Positions 11,701 to 23,100 of a stretch of DNA of 64,000 bases are shown here, piece after piece. The notes under the pieces were generated by a model. It was given only the letters and a program-made list of their open reading frames with translations. It was not told the DNA's origin and searched no databases. The stretch's first letter is position 1; every line of letters begins with the position of its first letter. The stretch lies in assembly GCA_965153355.1 (NCBI GenBank), contig OZ231126.1, forward strand, positions 82,460,001-82,524,000, in the 5' to 3' direction. The translations under genes were made by a program, and so were the position numbers. Source of the DNA: Flaccisagitta enflata (taxonomy: Eukaryota > Chaetognatha > Sagittoidea > Aphragmophora).

Positions 11701-14664
11701 TTCTGTCATCTCATCTTCAACTTCTGTGTCATCTTCAACTTCTGTCATCATCTTCAACTACTGTCATCACTCTTCTTCATCATCATCTTCTTCTGTCATC
11801 ATCTTCAACTACTGTCATAAATATTCCTTTACTGTCATCAGCATCTTCAACTACTGTCATCATATTTAACTTCTGTCATCATCTTCAACTACTGTCATGA
11901 TCTTCTTCTCCTGTCATCATCTTCAACTACTGTCATCATATCAACTACTCTCTCATCATCTTCCTTCATCTGTCATCTTCAACTTCTGTCATCATCTTCA
12001 GCTACTGTCATCTTCAGCTACTGTCATCATCTTCAACCACTTCTACTGTCATCATCTTCAACTCTACTGTCATCATCTTCAACTACTGTCATCATCTTCA
12101 ACTACTGTCATTATCTTCAACTACTGTCATTATCTTCAACTTCTGTCATTATCTTCAACTTCTGTCATCATCTTCAACTACTGTCATTATCTTCAACTAC
12201 TGTCATTATCTTCAACTACTGTCATTATCTTCAACTGTCATTATCTTCAACTACTGTCACTATCTTCAATTACTGTCATTATCTTCAACTACTGTCATTA
12301 TCTTCAACTACTGTCATTATCTTCAACTACTGTCATTATCTTCAACTACTGTCATTATCTTCAACTACTGTCATTATCCTCAACTACTGTCATTATCTTC
12401 AACTACTGTCATCATCTTCAATTACTGTCATCATCTTCAACTACTGTCATCATCTTCAACTACTGTCATCATCTTCAACTTTGAAAAATTATTTTAAAAT
12501 TTATTGAAATTTTTTTTTCAATTTTTCTTTATTTTTTTTATTACTGTCATCATCTTCAATTACTGTCATCATCTTCAATTACTGTTATCATCTTCAATTA
12601 CTGTCATCATTTTTTGATTCGGTATACAAGTAAAGGATACTAATTGAACAGCCCCTGCAAAATTTGAATTAAATCAAGAGTTTGATTTATAAGATTTTTG
12701 ATTTATAAGATTTTAGCTTATAAAGGTAGTAATATGTCACTAGGACTTTGGCTATTTATATCGAGGATTTGAGTTTATGAATTTTTGTCCCCGACGAACA
12801 GTTTTCGTCGGTGGACTATGTGATGGACCTGATCGTGTAGTCTGTCGTCTGTCGTCTGTCTGTCTGTTTAAAACCCTCTCATATTTTTGGAACCAGACTT
12901 CAGAATTTCATGAAACTTTGCTGGTGTTGTTTATAGGTCAATAGGAGCTTGTGTACCAATTTTCAGAAAAATTCACTAACTTTTACTACCCTTTGCCCTG
13001 TATTTTTGTAGTAATATTGTTGGACTTAATTGAGTTGCGTGATAGGGGTAGTAAGGTTTATAATTTTTAATTTGGTATACAAGTAAAGGGTATTAAGTAG
13101 ACACACCTACAAAATTAATTAAGTCTGAAGTCTGGTTTATGAGATGATAACTATTTGTATGTAGTAGTATGTTCCCGCTAGGACTTAGACAGTTACGTAA
13201 CAAGGGTAGTAAAGGTATGTGAATTTTTTTGTGGTACAAGTAGGGTGTAAATAGAATAGCCTCTTAGGTCAGATTAAATCTGAAGTCTGGTTTTATGAAT
13301 GTTAGCTTATTTATATCAGTAATATGTTAAGGACTCCAAGCAGTTTTCATAGGCAAAGAATTGGTAAAAGTTTATGAAAATTTTTAAACAGTAAACAGGT
13401 AAATAATGTCAATTAAACAGCTCCTGCAAAATTCGATTTAAATCTGAAGTCTGGTTTATGAGAGACCTCATGTTTATGTAATATTATATAACTGTTGTGA
13501 GTCTACCTGCTACTCAAAAGGTTTGCCGTCAAGAATCAGGATCAGTTTTATGTGGACTTCAGTCATTTTAATGTTCAAGGAATGTGTCATGGTTTCTAAG
13601 AATTGTGTAGTGCATGGACTTTAGATGTTTTCCGTCATGGGCTTTGGTATGCCGTCATGGACTTAAAGTATGCCGTCATGGACTTACACCAGAGTATACC
13701 AAATCATGAGACTGCTTAAGGTATGCATGCCATCATGGACAATGGTCTTTTCCCAAAAAAAAAAATTTTTAATTTTAAATTTTTTTTAATTTTTTTCTTT
13801 GATTTTTAAAATTTTTATTAAATTTTTAGTGTTTTTGAAATTTTTATAAATTTTTTTTTTTTAATTTTTTGGTGCATGTGCAGAGTCGCGTTTACGCATC
13901 AGCTTTCAAATTACAGTCCCGTCGAGACTGTGGTACCAGCTTTATCTCATTCATTACATTTAAAATCTTTCTTTTGGTTTTGCCATCATAGTTCAAGATT
14001 CATACTAGCTTCTAATATCATCTTCAGGTGTTATCTTCAACTTCTGTATCATCTTTACTACTATAATCATTACACATAATCATCTCTGTATCTTCCTTCT
14101 GTTATCATCTTCTTATACTATAATCATTTACCACCCTACCGTCACATAAGAATAGATAGACACTTTTTGAAACTCAGCTGTATCTTTGATGCACACAAAC
14201 TCTATCCTGCACCTTTAATACCCCTCTGAATTACCATTGATGAAAGGCTTTTTCCTCCTGAAACTAAAGTCCAAAAGCTAGCAACTTTGAGGAGTTTGCC
14301 AAGCAAGGCTAACACCTATTGGTCATGTGTAAGACTTACAGGATGACTTAGAGTGACTTGGAATGACTTAGATTGACTTAGTGTACTCTGAAATGACTTT
14401 AAATGACTTAAAGAAATAAAATTGATAAAAAAAGTAAAAGTGTGACGGACCAACAGACTGACCAACGGACGGATGGACAAAGCAGGGTGTAGTCGCGTGT
14501 ACGCGACTAAAAATGGCAGTGTCCCTTTTTGCCCCGTAGTGGGGCTAATAGGGACACCATAGGAATATAGCGCTTCACCGATTTGCCCCGCTTTAACAAT
14601 ATTTTTCCAGTGATACAAGACCTAACAAAGGAATATTGAAAAAAATCTTAACCCGGTCAGACTT

Positions 14665-14763
<99 letters not shown>

Positions 14764-14836
14764 CTCTCTCTCTTCTCTCCCTCTTTCTCTCTCTCTTCTC
14801 TCTCTCTCTCTTTCTCTCTCCTTATACCGCCTATCA

Positions 14837-14927
<91 letters not shown>

Positions 14928-17571
14928 CTTTCTCTCTCTCTCTCCGTTTTTGGTCCAACAGGTCTGCTTTTTCAGAGTGTAAAAATTGCCCTCTTTCACC
15001 TATGTAAGTTTCAGCCTTCAGGCAGAGCATTAGTTGTCCTCAACTTTCCCAAATCCAGCTCAAGCAAGAAACAGTATTTCTAACAGGACTCAAAAAATCA
15101 ACGTTTTTTCGATTTTTGATAAATATTACCGCGACTGTGTACAACCCGCTTTCTATCGGTCCGCGTCCGTCCGTCCGTCGGTTTGTCCGTCACACTTTAC
15201 TTTTTTGTACTATAACGTTAACTCTTGGGTCATTTTAAGTCATTTTAAGTCATTTATAGTTATTCTAAGTCATTTTGAGTCAGTTTATGTCATTTTAAGT
15301 TATTTTAAGTTATTTTTGGTTTTTTGGTTTTTTAGTCATTTTAATTCAATTTTGGTCATTTTAGGTCATTCTTAGTCATTGAAAGTCATTCTAAGTCATT
15401 CTAAGTCACTCTTTGTCTGTAAGTCTCGCACGCGACTTATAGGTGTTGGCCTTGTTTCCCAATCAATGGAAATTGAATGTGTACGTATTTGACTACTCTT
15501 CTTGTAGGTTCTGGACTGAAATTTATCAGGGGGCCAAGCTGTTTTATCTTTCCGGCCTCGATCACGAGGAATATCTGAAGAGGGAAGTTCACAACTTGGG
15601 ACGATTCATCTCCGTCATGAAATTCAATCCAGTTCTGGTGAGTTTTCTTCTCATAGGGGAGATGGGGTCAAGATTTCAGTCATGGGAAATCTGGAATTTG
15701 TCAGAAGTCTCGCTTCTACAGTTCTACTTGATACGAGTGTCGTTCATTTGTTTCCGCTTGTCATAAGTCTTGCTCATATTTCCTCTCCACTCAATATTTT
15801 TATGCATTTACGCTACTTCCACCAGTGGCGTACGACTCACCCTTACGTGTTGGCCGACCGAATGGAAGACTTGACGGACCCGGAGTTGTTACGCGTCGAT
15901 CCCAAAACCGACCGGAAAATCTCGCTCTACGGCTACATCCGGGGCACCAATCTCAAGGCCGACTCGGACGTGCACGTTCCTGGTGTCGGCGACTTTAAGG
16001 TTAATCAGCAGGGGTGTATAATGTTGAGTGGCATTTGATTTTATTCCCCCCTGCATTTGATTTTCTTCCCCGCATGGCAATGTTGTCTTCAATCATTGAA
16101 GTTCTATTTTACATCAAGCTATAAACAGTATTTTTAGGTTTTATAGTGTTAAATTGTGTTGTGTAATTGTATTTTACATTTGTTTTACTACAAGTGTTAA
16201 ATCTTCAAAAATTTTCTTTTTTCTTATTTTCAAGCTTTTGATTATCTTCCCCATCTCCAAACCATTTGATTTTTTTCCCCCCCCCCCACCAGGGGGGGGA
16301 ATACTCAACATTATACACGCCTGGGTTAATGATAACTAATATATTGGGCTCAAATCTATCGCCAAGCCTAACCTGTACTCGTTTGCAGAGCCGGAACAAG
16401 GGCTAGAAAGAATTGAGGGAAGGAATGAGTCGATGAGAAACATTCTAACAGAGTATCTAAGCATGAAAACATAACAAAACTCGACATAGATGTTACGAGT
16501 TCATTCACATGAGATTAGCAAAAAATGAACAAAGATCAAAATGATGACAAAACAAAACAAAACAAAATGATGACAAAAAACAAAGAAGATTATGCAATTA
16601 TGCTATTCATGCCTGCACAGATTTACGACGTGTCCATCTTGGCCGACCCTTGCCCGTTGCCGGAAACGATCAAGAAACGATCGCTCAACCAAAAAGAGCG
16701 TCTCATCTACGCTCCTTTTTCCGGCGTTGGCGGGATTATTTATGACAAAGACTCGGTCTACGTCAACATCGTTGGCAGGGAGAAACGAAAAGGCGATAAT
16801 GTAAGCGGTATATAGTACATGATATTTCTCGTTGATTGTTGATCTTTTCAATGAGACAGATAATGATCGCGTTTGTTTTAGCTGACTTCTGTTTATTCTC
16901 CCATTAACAATCGCAAATAACTAAACCTCAGTTACCAACGTCTCAACTCAAATTTCTCCGTCTTTCTCAGGCCAACAAGCACGACGAAGACGATGTTGAT
17001 CAAGCTGACGAACCGAGACGAGAAATGCTGGAGGCGCTGGCCAAGAGCAAAGCCACACTCGACGAGAACTTGGAGGAAGCGGAATTGAGGTTGTTTAAGG
17101 AATCCACGCCGATGATCAACGCCCAAGTTGGCGGCGGAAGTCTTGATGATGCAAATGTGGCGAGGAGGAGACCGTGGTTGGAGAAGGCTGGAGGGAGAGT
17201 TGAGGATGAAGGTGCTCGGATGGATAAGGCAAGCGATGATGATGAAGAGGAGGAGGATGACGAGGGTGATGACAGTGATGAGGAAGAGAAGGATGAGATC
17301 GCGGAGAGCGATGAGGAAATGGAAGAGGACGATGATGATGAGGAAGATGGAGAAGATGAGGAGGGAGAAAGCGAGGAGGACGATGAAGATGAGATTCCTA
17401 TCAACGGTGCAAGCGAAGCGAAGAAGCCAAAGTTGAATTTGTCAACTGACGATTTGGAGAGTGATGGAGAGGAGGAGGAAGAGGAGTCATCAGAGGAGGA
17501 AAGTGAAGAAGAAGGCAAGCTCAAGGGCAAATTGGCTCAGCTAGATGGGGTTCAAGACTCAAGCGAGAGCG

Positions 17572-17602
<31 letters not shown>

Positions 17603-17784
17603 AGATGATGATGATGACGATGATGAGGAGAAAGAGGATGATGCGGAGGAAGATGACGAGGAGGAAGAGGATGAAGATGAGGATGAAGATGACGTGGGTA
17701 GTGATGACAAAGGAGAAGAAAAGAAGAAGAATGAACCGGAATTTGATGGAAAGGTCAGCTTGGGTGAAGAAGAAGAAGAAGGAG

Positions 17785-17815
<31 letters not shown>

Positions 17816-19958
17816 CGGTGGTCTTAAGTGGAAGGAGAACTTGATCGAAAAGGCGAAAAACAATTTCCTCAAACATCGAGAATCGAAAACCAACTGGAAG
17901 AAACTGGTTTATGGCGTCGACGCTCAAGACGCCAACAACGACGCTGCCGAGGAACCAGAGAAAGTCGGCGGCGGCCTCTTCACCATCCGCGCCGCGCATC
18001 AGGCAAAAAAAGATGAGCAGAATCTCCAACGGCTCGCCAACTCGATGGACACTTCCCGGCGAATCCTCGGCGAAGGAGCAAAGACGACGAGAGATTGGAA
18101 AGACGCCGACACGCTCAATCTGATCGCCGACTGCTTCGTGACGGGCGATTGGGGCGCTGAGGACGCCATGAAGAGACTCGCCCGCGACGCCGCTGAAGGA
18201 GATGACGACGATGATGATGAATTCGGGGATTTCGAGGATCTGGAGACTGGCGCTAAAGGTGATGGTGATGAAAAAGATGATCACAGTGACGATGGAGATG
18301 GTGAAGGTGATGCGGAGGAAGGAGAGAAAGAAGGTGGAGAAAACCCAACGGAAAAACAAAAGCGCATGGAAAAGAAGCGAAAATTGAAGGAAATGTTCGA
18401 TCTTCAGTACGATAACAAGGACACTGACGGGAAACACTACGAGGAACTGCGTGCGGCGGCCGAGGCCCAGTCTATTCTCAACCGGCAAGAATTTGCCAAA
18501 CTGGACGACGACGCCAGAGCCAGTTTGGAAGGGTACTGGCCGGGGTTGTATGTCAGAATTGGTAAGTGTTGAAGTTGCACGGAATTCTCCGCTTTCGACC
18601 GCTTCACTTTCCCCGTTTCTTTCTGCGTTTTCCTGACTTCTTCCTTCACTTTCGAAACTTCCCTCTTCATTTCTCCTTTTCCTTGTCAATCTTCCATCAT
18701 TCACTCCTCACCTTTGAACCTGAATGAATAGATCAACAAATCAATTCCATTCCACCATTCTCATTCTTGCCCAGAACTTCACTCGGTTCCCTGCGAATTC
18801 GTGACGAATTTCGACGCTCGTTTCCCCGTCGTCGCCGGCGGTCTTCTCAGCGGCGAAAGCAGCATCGGATTCGTTCAAGTCCGCCTAAAAAAACATCGCT
18901 GGCACAAAAGAATCCTGAAAAACCGCGACCCTCTCATGATCTCGCTCGGTTGGCGCCGCTTCCAAACCATTCCCGTCTACTCGGTGCAAGATCACAATTT
19001 CCGCCAACGCATGTTAAAATACACTCCGGAACATCTCCATTGCACGGCGACGTTTTGGGGACCGATCACGCCTCAAGGCACCGGCGTTTTGGCGCTTCAG
19101 CCCCAACAATCGGCGTCGGATTTCCGCATCGCCGCCACCGGCGTCATTTTAGACTTGGACAAATCTACGCAAATTGTCAAGAAACTCAAACTCACCGGCA
19201 GTCCGTTGAAAATCTTTAAAAAGACGGCGTTTGTCAAGGACATGTTTACTTCTCCGTTGGAGGTCGCGAAATTCGAAGGCGCCATGATAAGAACCGTTTC
19301 CGGTATTCGCGGCGTCGTCAAAAAAGCCATCAAAGCGCCACCGGGCGCCTTCCGCGCCACCTTCGAGGACAAGATCCTGCTCAGCGACATCATCTTCGCT
19401 CGAACTTGGTTCCAAGTGGACATTCCGAAATACTACAACCCGATCACGTCTCATTTACTGCCGGCGGACCAACGCGCCGATTGGCAAGGCATGAAAACAG
19501 TGGGTCAGCTGCGATTCGAGCGTCAATTATCCGCGCCGCAAGACGTCGATTCCCACTACCGCGACATCAAAAGAAAACCGCGCGTGTTCGCGCCTTTCGT
19601 CGTCCCGTCGAAACTCAAGAAAGATTTGCCGTTCCAAGTCCGGGAGAAGGCCGTTAAGAAGGCCGCGGACGAGGTGGAAGCGGGACGCGTGGCAGTCATT
19701 AAAGAACCAGAAGAACAGAAAATGGGACAACTCATGGAGATGATTAAGACTCTGGACGCGGAGAAGAAGAGAAAGGAGAAGATCGCGATGGTGAAGCGAG
19801 TACAAGGTCATCGGAAAGAGATGAAACAGCAGGAAACGCGGAAACTGACCAAAGAAAAGGACATTCGTAAAAAGATGTTCCAAGTGTTGGGCCGAGAAGA
19901 GAGGAAGGAGAAGGAAGGTGGAGGAAAGCGGAAAAAAGTGAGGAAGGTCAAAAAGTAG
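5776..19958 (+). CDS. BMS1: BMS1, ribosome biogenesis GTPase, 8 exons
   Basis: Coding exons are 5776-6165, 6493-6679, 8521-8671, 15508-15637, 15826-15999, 16621-16800, 16971-18561 and 18775-19958. All introns are GT-AG and all junctions keep frame, giving 1328 aa (human about 1282). BMS1 is a nucleolar GTPase of the small-subunit processome that acts with RCL1 in early 40S maturation. Seen here: a lysine-rich N-terminus; a P-loop GPPKCGKTT across the exon 1/2 junction (residues about 127-135; the usual valine is cysteine); VSGKKRR; THLD in the G4 region; an AARP2CN-type region (HPYVLADRMEDL...SLYGYIRG...PGVGDF, then DPCPLPE and APFSGVGG). A long Asp/Glu tract follows, encoded by GAT/GAG repeats (17.2-17.8 kb). 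Then comes the conserved C-terminal domain (KKRKLKEMFD, RLKKHRW, RRFQTIP, KYTPEHLHC, FWGPITPQGTG, RIAATGV, KLKLTG, FEGAMIRTVSGIRG) and a basic coiled tail. Start chosen as the first in-frame ATG, preceded by AAAGAAA. Introns 2 and 3 carry MITEs close to their donors. Confidence 0.97.
6703..7472. mobile_element. MITE-like element in BMS1 intron 2
   Basis: Ends are inverted: GGGGAGGGTGGGGTAAATCG on the left against the complement of CGATTTGCCCCTCCCCCC on the right. TA flanks both sides (6701-6702, 7473-7474). A further pair, GATTTGCCCCACCTGGGGTA, sits inside near 7270. It begins 21 bp after the intron 2 donor GT. No coding capacity is seen. Confidence 0.75.
7960..8321 (+). mobile_element. Hairpin-headed GTCCG element, long form
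   Basis: The head is a perfect 18-bp palindrome AGTCGCGTGCACGCGACT at 7964-7981. Then follow (GTCC)n, CACACTTTACTTTTTTGTA and about 180 bp of imperfect TTTTAAGTCATT repeats. It ends in GGTGTTGGCCTTGTTT. The same long form recurs at 14300-14513 (minus) and 15123-15460, all in BMS1 intron 3. Confidence 0.85.
8873..9072 (+). mobile_element. GTCCG element nested in MITE
   Basis: Head TTTTTAATCGCGTGC with a decayed second hairpin arm, then a (GTCC/GTCT)n tract, CACACTTTACTTTTT, and a well-kept tail (CCCCTGCCCACCCGCAAGCGACTGG..., CACGTATCCAGCCTTGTTT). Confidence 0.8.
9075..9270. mobile_element. Small nested foldback
   Basis: GGAACATTGC...AAATTTGCTACA at the left is matched in reverse complement by TGTAGCAAATTTGATTTTAG...GCAATGTTCC at the right. 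The centre is near 9170. Confidence 0.7.
9680..13500. repeat. Dispersed ~150-bp intronic repeats around minisatellite
   Basis: Within BMS1 intron 3, copies near 9680, 12620, 13070, 13225 and 13390 share ACAAGTAAAGGGTA, CAGCCCCTGCAAAATT and AAATCTGAAGTCTGGTTTAT in the same order and orientation. They flank the TCATCATC minisatellite. At 12791-12811 a different hairpin (CCGACGAA...TTCGTCGG) leads into a GTCTGTC tract, ending about 12870. From 9455 to 9680 I see nothing else. Confidence 0.7.
10430..12615 (+). repeat. 19-bp minisatellite, ~2.2 kb
   Basis: The unit is CTGTCATCATCTTCAACCA, well over 90 imperfect copies. Variants are regional: CAACCA units dominate to about 11.6 kb, CAACTT/CAACTA units after that, and TCATTATC units between 12.1 and 12.4 kb. 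An AT-rich break lies at 12482-12540, and a few more units follow. Because 19 is not a multiple of 3, every frame cycles through the same 19-residue peptide, which explains the long open frames here. Confidence 0.97.
13500..14000 (+). repeat. GCCGTCATGGACTT repeat with A/T tract
   Basis: Several GCCGTCATGGACTTAAGGTA-like units (about 13620-13740) are followed by an A/T homopolymer-rich block (13755-13870), then GAGTCGCGTTTACGC and TTACAGTCCC. The same order is seen at 60.16-60.53 kb. It lies in BMS1 intron 3. Confidence 0.7.
14300..14513 (-). mobile_element. GTCCG element, minus orientation
   Basis: Read on the minus strand: hairpin AGTCGCGT-AC-ACGCGACT (14491-14508), a GTCC-type tract, CACTTTTACTTTTTT, AAGTCATTT repeats, then GGTGTTAGCCTTGCTTGG. 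It is the same long form as at 7960 and 15123. Confidence 0.8.
14669..14945. repeat. (CT)n microsatellite
   Basis: Three near-pure CT blocks with short CTTCTC interruptions, total about 280 bp, in BMS1 intron 3. Open frames on both strands here are poly-SL or poly-RE artefacts. Confidence 0.98.
15123..15460 (+). mobile_element. GTCCG element, long form, near BMS1 exon 4
   Basis: The head is decayed (CGCGACTGTGTAC), followed by GGTCCGCGTCCGTCCGTCCG, CACACTTTACTTTTTTGTAC, AAGTCATTT repeats, TCGCACGCGACT and GGTGTTGGCCTTGTTTCC. It ends about 50 bp upstream of exon 4. Confidence 0.8.
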
Positions 19959-20142
19959 TTTCATTAGGACTCGAGTTGATATTTGGTTACCTACTTTTGT
20001 CTGACGTTTCTAATTTAGTGAATTTACAATCAGATTATTTTCGAGAATTTTGGCCGTTGTTACCGTTTTGTTTCATGAATGTAAAACAATTGCGATATTC
20101 TTTTCACGTTGTTATTGGTTTGCACCGATTTTGACAGGCAAG
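19959..20142 (+). promoter_or_regulatory. BMS1-RFC1 spacer with acceptor-like site
   Basis: This is the whole 184 bp between the BMS1 stop and the RFC1 start. No AATAAA or ATTAAA is present. Near the end ATTGGTTTGCACCGATTTTGACAG is followed by GCAAG and then the RFC1 ATG. That looks like a 3' splice site 5 bp before the start codon. It could be the end of a 5'UTR intron or a trans-splice acceptor; the sequence alone cannot decide. Confidence 0.45.
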
Positions 20143-23100
20143 ATGGATATCAGATCCTTCTTCAAGCCTAAAGCCGGCGCCAATAACGGCGCGGCTCAAA
20201 AAGCTTCTACCGCTTCCCCCCTAAATAACTCTAAAAAAAGAAAAACCATCTCATCCGACTCATCCCCGGAAGCTCCCATCAACAACAACAACAACCACAA
20301 CCAGAAAGTGAAAGGACCGACGAAAAAAGTCATAGATTACGAATCGGATGACGATGACTTTGTTCCATCAACGCCTCCCGTCCACAACAAGAAGACCAAC
20401 AACATTTCCGCTATCAACAACAACAACATCAAGGGTTCAAAGAAAAAGAACAAAATCATCGATTCTGACTCGGAAAACGAGGACTCGGCGCCGAAATCGA
20501 AAAAGGTCAAAGCCGAACCGACGGCGATGACCGTCGTCAGCAAGAATGAAAAGGAGAAAAAACCTATCGTCTCGGCGGACCACTTTTTCGGCAAAACCGC
20601 GCCCAAGGCGGAAGATCCGATTGTCAAGACCAAGCCAGTGGTGAAGGAAAAGGGGCAGGAGAAAGACGCAGAGAAAGGAAAAGATCGGCTCGAAAGAGAG
20701 GCGAACAAAATCGGCGAAAATGGAACGTCCCATTCCAAGGCCAAGCAGAGTGAGAAAGATCTACCTAATAAAGAAAAGAAGCTCAAAGTGGATCCACGTG
20801 TGGAGGCGCTGAAATCATCGTCGTCGTCGTCGTTGCCGCAAAAGAGCGAGGTCGACGATTTTGACGATGACGACGACTTTGAAAATTCCATCTCGCAACT
20901 CGACGAATCTATCCACGAGGCCGAGAAGAAAGGAGGCGTAGAAAACGGAAATGCCCCATTGGTCGCAATAGCTAAGGTGGAAGAGAAAGTCGAGAAGAAG
21001 AAACGAGATGATTATAAGAATGAGGCTGAAAAAATAACTGACGTCAAGCATTCAATCAAGGAAGTGGAAAAACATAAGAACGAGCCTTCTGAAAAGCGAG
21101 TTAAGGAAGAAAAGAAAGAGACGAATCACGCGGAAAGTTCAGCCAACCCGGATCTGGATTCTTCGGTCTTAAACGACTCTGGATTTCCCAACACCCTGAC
21201 GGCCAATTATCGCAACTACAAGAACCGCGAAGGTCCGCGAAATCCCGGCTCCAAGGAAATTCCCGAAGGCGCTCCCAACTGCCTCGAGGGTCTCACCTTT
21301 GTCATCACGGGGGTGTTGGAGAGTCTGGAGCGAACGGAAGCCCAATCCATCATCGAACGATATGGAGGCAAAGTGACGCAATCCGTCAGCAAACGCACTT
21401 CTTACGCCGTCATAGGCAGAGAAGCCGGACCGTCGAAAGTGGCCAAAGTGAAAGAGTTGAATGTCAAAACTCTCGACGAAGACGGATTGCTCGAGTTGAT
21501 CTGCTCGAGTTGATCTCCAAACAGCCCGGCAAGAGGAGCAAGTTCGAAGTGGCCGCCAAAGAGATGATCAAGTCGGAGGAGAAAGCCGCGGCAGCGGCCG
21601 CAGCAGTGGCTGCTGCTGCGGCGGCTAAGAAGAGGAAAGTGGAGGAAGAGGACGCTGCCGCTACGAGTAAGGCGGCCAAGGCGACCAAAACGGTCGTCGA
21701 AAAGAGCGAAGGTTCAAAAGCCTCAACCACCACCGCAACATCATCGGCTGCAGCAAAGCCCGATACAAAACCATCGACCATCATCCCTTTCAATCCCAAT
21801 GCGGAAACGGAATTGTGGGTCGACAAGTACAAACCGAAAAACTTGAAACAAATCATCGGCCAGCAAGGAGAAGGATCCAATGTGAATAAACTCAAACATT
21901 GGTTGCTCAATTGGCATAAATGGCATGTGGGACCGAATGCTTTGCCAGTCCGCGCGACGGGCGGAAGAGGAGGACCAAAAGACGACGGACGCGGTCTGCG
22001 GGCAGCGTTGTTGTCCGGCCCACCTGGGGTCGGGAAAACCACAACGGCGACTTTGGTTTGTCAAGAGCTGGGCTTCACCTTTGTCGAGCTCAACGCGTCG
22101 GATCAGCGCAGTCAGAAGTCTTTGAAGGAGGTGGTCGCGGAAGCGCTCAACAATCACACCGTCGTCGATTTCGTCGCCGGCGTTAATAGAAAATCCTCGT
22201 CAACGGGTGGACAAAAACATTGTCTAATAATGGACGAAGTGGACGGCATGGCCGGTAACGAAGATCGCGGCGGGATGAACGAACTCATCCAACTCATCAA
22301 AAAGACTCAAATTCCGATCATCACCATGTGCAACGACCGGCAGTCGCAGAAAGTCCGCTCTTTGGCCAACTACGCCCTCGATTTGCGCTTCTATAAGCCG
22401 CGCGTCGACCAAATCAAAGGCGCCATCATGTCCATTTGCTTCAAGGAAGGCATTAAGATTCAACCTCCGACGCTGAACAACATCATCGCCATGGCCAATC
22501 AAGACGTCAGGCAGGTCTGTGTTTGTGTACTGGGTAGGAATTGTTGAATATTGGATGGTAGTGCAAGCGTCGCAAGAGGCAATCTGTGTATCCATAAACT
22601 GATCGACTACATTATCATTTATCTTAATTCATTTATATAAGTGACTATTATCAATTCACCATTCATTTGCATTCACTATCATGCATTCAATAACATTTAT
22701 TTGCATTCATTATCATTTATTTGCATTCAGGACCATTTATTTGCATTCAGTATCATTTACGCGTTTATGTGCATTCAATTTCGTTCATATGCATTCATTT
22801 GCATTCAATTTCATTCATTTTCATTCATGTGCATTCGTTTTCATTCATTTGCATTCATTCTCATTCATGTGCATTCGCTTTCATTCATTTGCATTCATTA
22901 TCCTTTATTTTATTCATTCATGTGCATTCGTTTTCATTCATTTGCATAAATTATCATGCGTTTGCAATCATTATCATGCATTTGCATTCATTATCATGAA
23001 TTTGCATTCATAATCATGCATTTGCATTCACTATCATTCAATTGCATTCATTATCTTTATTTGCTTTCATTATCATTCATTTGCAATCATTATCATTCAT

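Noticed and set aside
11009-12484. Two long plus-strand open frames (286 and 195 aa)
   Set aside because: They are translations of the 19-bp TCATCATC minisatellite. The period is not divisible by three, so one 19-residue peptide simply cycles.
14622-15030. Open frames on both strands around 14.7-15.0 kb
   Set aside because: (CT)n microsatellite read as poly-Ser-Leu or poly-Arg-Glu.
17559-18704. 381-aa antisense open frame opposite BMS1
   Set aside because: It mirrors the GAT/GAG-rich acidic tract of BMS1 and has no domain; it is a codon-bias shadow.
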